The notes under the pieces were generated by a model that saw only the letters and a program-made list of their open reading frames with translations, ran no database searches and had not been told where the DNA came from. Of a DNA stretch of 64,000 bases, positions 63,345-64,000 are shown piece by piece. The position numbers and the translations under genes were made by a program. How positions within the stretch are numbered: the first letter of the stretch is position 1; each line of letters begins with the position of its first letter. This stretch comes from a bacterium (GTDB lineage Bacteria > Desulfobacterota > Binatia > HRBIN30 > CADEER01): positions 1 through 64,000 of the forward strand of contig JAUIGL010000008.1 in NCBI GenBank assembly GCA_030430165.1, read 5' to 3'.

Positions 63345-63472
63345 CGTGGGAGGCTTCCGGAAGTACCGGCTGAAGGGACCTCCTTCCCCAAAAGGCGGGT
63401 GTCCTCCCCGCCGTGGTTCCCCTGTCGGCCGCCTGCGAGAGTAGGCGGCCGACGCATTCTCGGCCGCCTGCG
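63345..63472 (-). other. Structured intergenic segment with mutually exclusive hairpins
   Basis: TCGGCCGCCT occurs at 63425-63434 and 63460-63469; AGGCGGCCGA lies between them at 63443-63452 and can pair with either. The first pairing extends to GTCGGCCGCCT/AGGCGGCCGAC (63424-63453, 8-nt loop). Further away GGCGGG/CCCGCC (63394-63412) and GGAGG-CTTCCGG...CCTCC (63350-63384) form two more stems. It begins right after the serine hydrolase stop; sense strand unknown. Apart from this and the CRP box, 63110-63473 shows no gene. Confidence 0.4.
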
Positions 63473-63473
63473 T

Positions 63474-64000
63474 TTAGAGCGCGGCGTAGACCGCTTCGAT
63501 GAGGCCGAGGGTCTGTTGGTTCTGAAAGCGCGCGCCGGGCCGATTGGCGACGTATCCAAACGCCAGGGAATGCGCCGGGTCGGCCATGCCGAGACATCCA
63601 CCGTGGCCGAAATGACCGAACGCATCCGGCCCGGGGCCGAAGGTTCGTCCGGGAAACGGCAACTGAAAGCCGAGACCGAAGCGCGAAGCGCGTCCGAGCA
63701 CCCGGTCTGGCCCTTCCGCCTGGGTCCGCGTGGCCTCGGCGCGAAGCGCACTGCCGACACCGGCGCGCCCGCGCACGTAGGCGTCGTAGACTCTGGCGAG
63801 AGAGCGCGCGTTGCCGTGTCCGTTGGTCGAAGGAATCACGGCGCGCCGCCACTGCGCGGTGTTGACCGTGGTGAAGCCGCTCAACCCCGGAGGATTGAAA
63901 TAGACGTGTTGGATCATGACGTCGTGCTCGGCATCGCCGGTCGGCGGGAACGCGAACCGCGCCTCCTCTACGGTGAGACCCTCGCCCATCGAATGAGTCG
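63474..64000 (-). CDS. Serine hydrolase of the beta-lactamase class C/esterase family (partial)
   Basis: C-terminal ~175 residues only; the frame is open through the right window edge (a Met at 63989 is internal). PNTxG-type material is outside the window. Visible are VIPSTNGHGNARSLARVYDA, RFGLGFQLPFPGRTFGPGPD and the HFGHGGCLGMADPAHSLAFG motif, the HxG site of this family, followed by YVANRPG. Probably a cytosolic esterase of the EstB type. Confidence 0.85.
   Translation of the reverse strand, partial: THSMGEGLTVEEARFAFPPTGDAEHDVMIQHVYFNPPGLSGFTTVNTAQWRRAVIPSTNGHGNARSLARVYDAYVRGRAGVGSALRAEATRTQAEGPDRVLGRASRFGLGFQLPFPGRTFGPGPDAFGHFGHGGCLGMADPAHSLAFGYVANRPGARFQNQQTLGLIEAVYAAL

Overview
The window is GC-rich, densely coded Gram-negative DNA. 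An outer membrane is implied by an OmpA-type porin, two paralogous outer-membrane barrel-like proteins, an LPS heptosyltransferase, lipoproteins and a YcbB-type L,D-transpeptidase. The mix of family III CoA-transferase, MMPL plus Ycf48-like pair, spinster-type MFS, sulfatases, DUF1254, dockerin and DUF11 surface proteins suits a soil or marine deltaproteobacterial-type lineage (Binatota, Myxococcota or Desulfobacterota relatives). This placement is inference; no rRNA, tRNA, IS element or CRISPR array was seen.

Layout. 0-8 kb: a LemA/TPM operon on the minus strand, then a plus-strand run (small membrane protein, zinc-ribbon protein, BtuF-like binding protein, CaiB/BaiF CoA-transferase, GT39-type glycosyltransferase with a run-on C-terminus). 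8-29 kb is the accessory part: two sulfatases, two copies of one outer-membrane protein (one with a 1-nt deletion at its 3' end), a 2893-residue DUF11 surface protein with a structured leader, a DUF1254 protein followed by a collapsed paralogue, a VapBC-type toxin-antitoxin pair with a helically phased operator, a DUF4136 lipoprotein and two AraC-type regulators. 29-50 kb is mostly metabolism and envelope: MocR-type regulator, VOC protein, alpha/beta hydrolase, Nudix, MMPL/Ycf48 pair, acyl-CoA synthetase, OmpA, heptosyltransferase with a FabA-like dehydratase, crotonase, DUF2867 SDR, methyltransferase, triheme cytochrome c, phosphohexomutase with YvcK, and a serine hydrolase. 50-64 kb: a CRTAC1-like protein with an MFS transporter, a 1117-residue AAA regulator, a protein made of six dockerin repeats, an FAD monooxygenase/membrane protein/L,D-transpeptidase operon, a Crp/Fnr regulator with a consensus CRP box upstream, and a partial serine hydrolase.

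The most distinctive non-coding signal is at gene 3' ends. Several genes have long, perfect, U-tract-less hairpins that contain or abut the stop codon. Three of these sites carry a degenerate heptanucleotide array with conserved internal order, and two of those end in the same GGGATGGTGGCC box. Behind the MMPL gene lies a set of dissimilar short hairpins separated by an invariant GTCCCAA heptamer. These look like members of a dispersed 3'-end element family and are the best candidate for something undescribed here.

Start sites were chosen by Shine-Dalgarno spacing, signal peptides and operon overlaps. Family assignments come from recognised motifs, not from searches.
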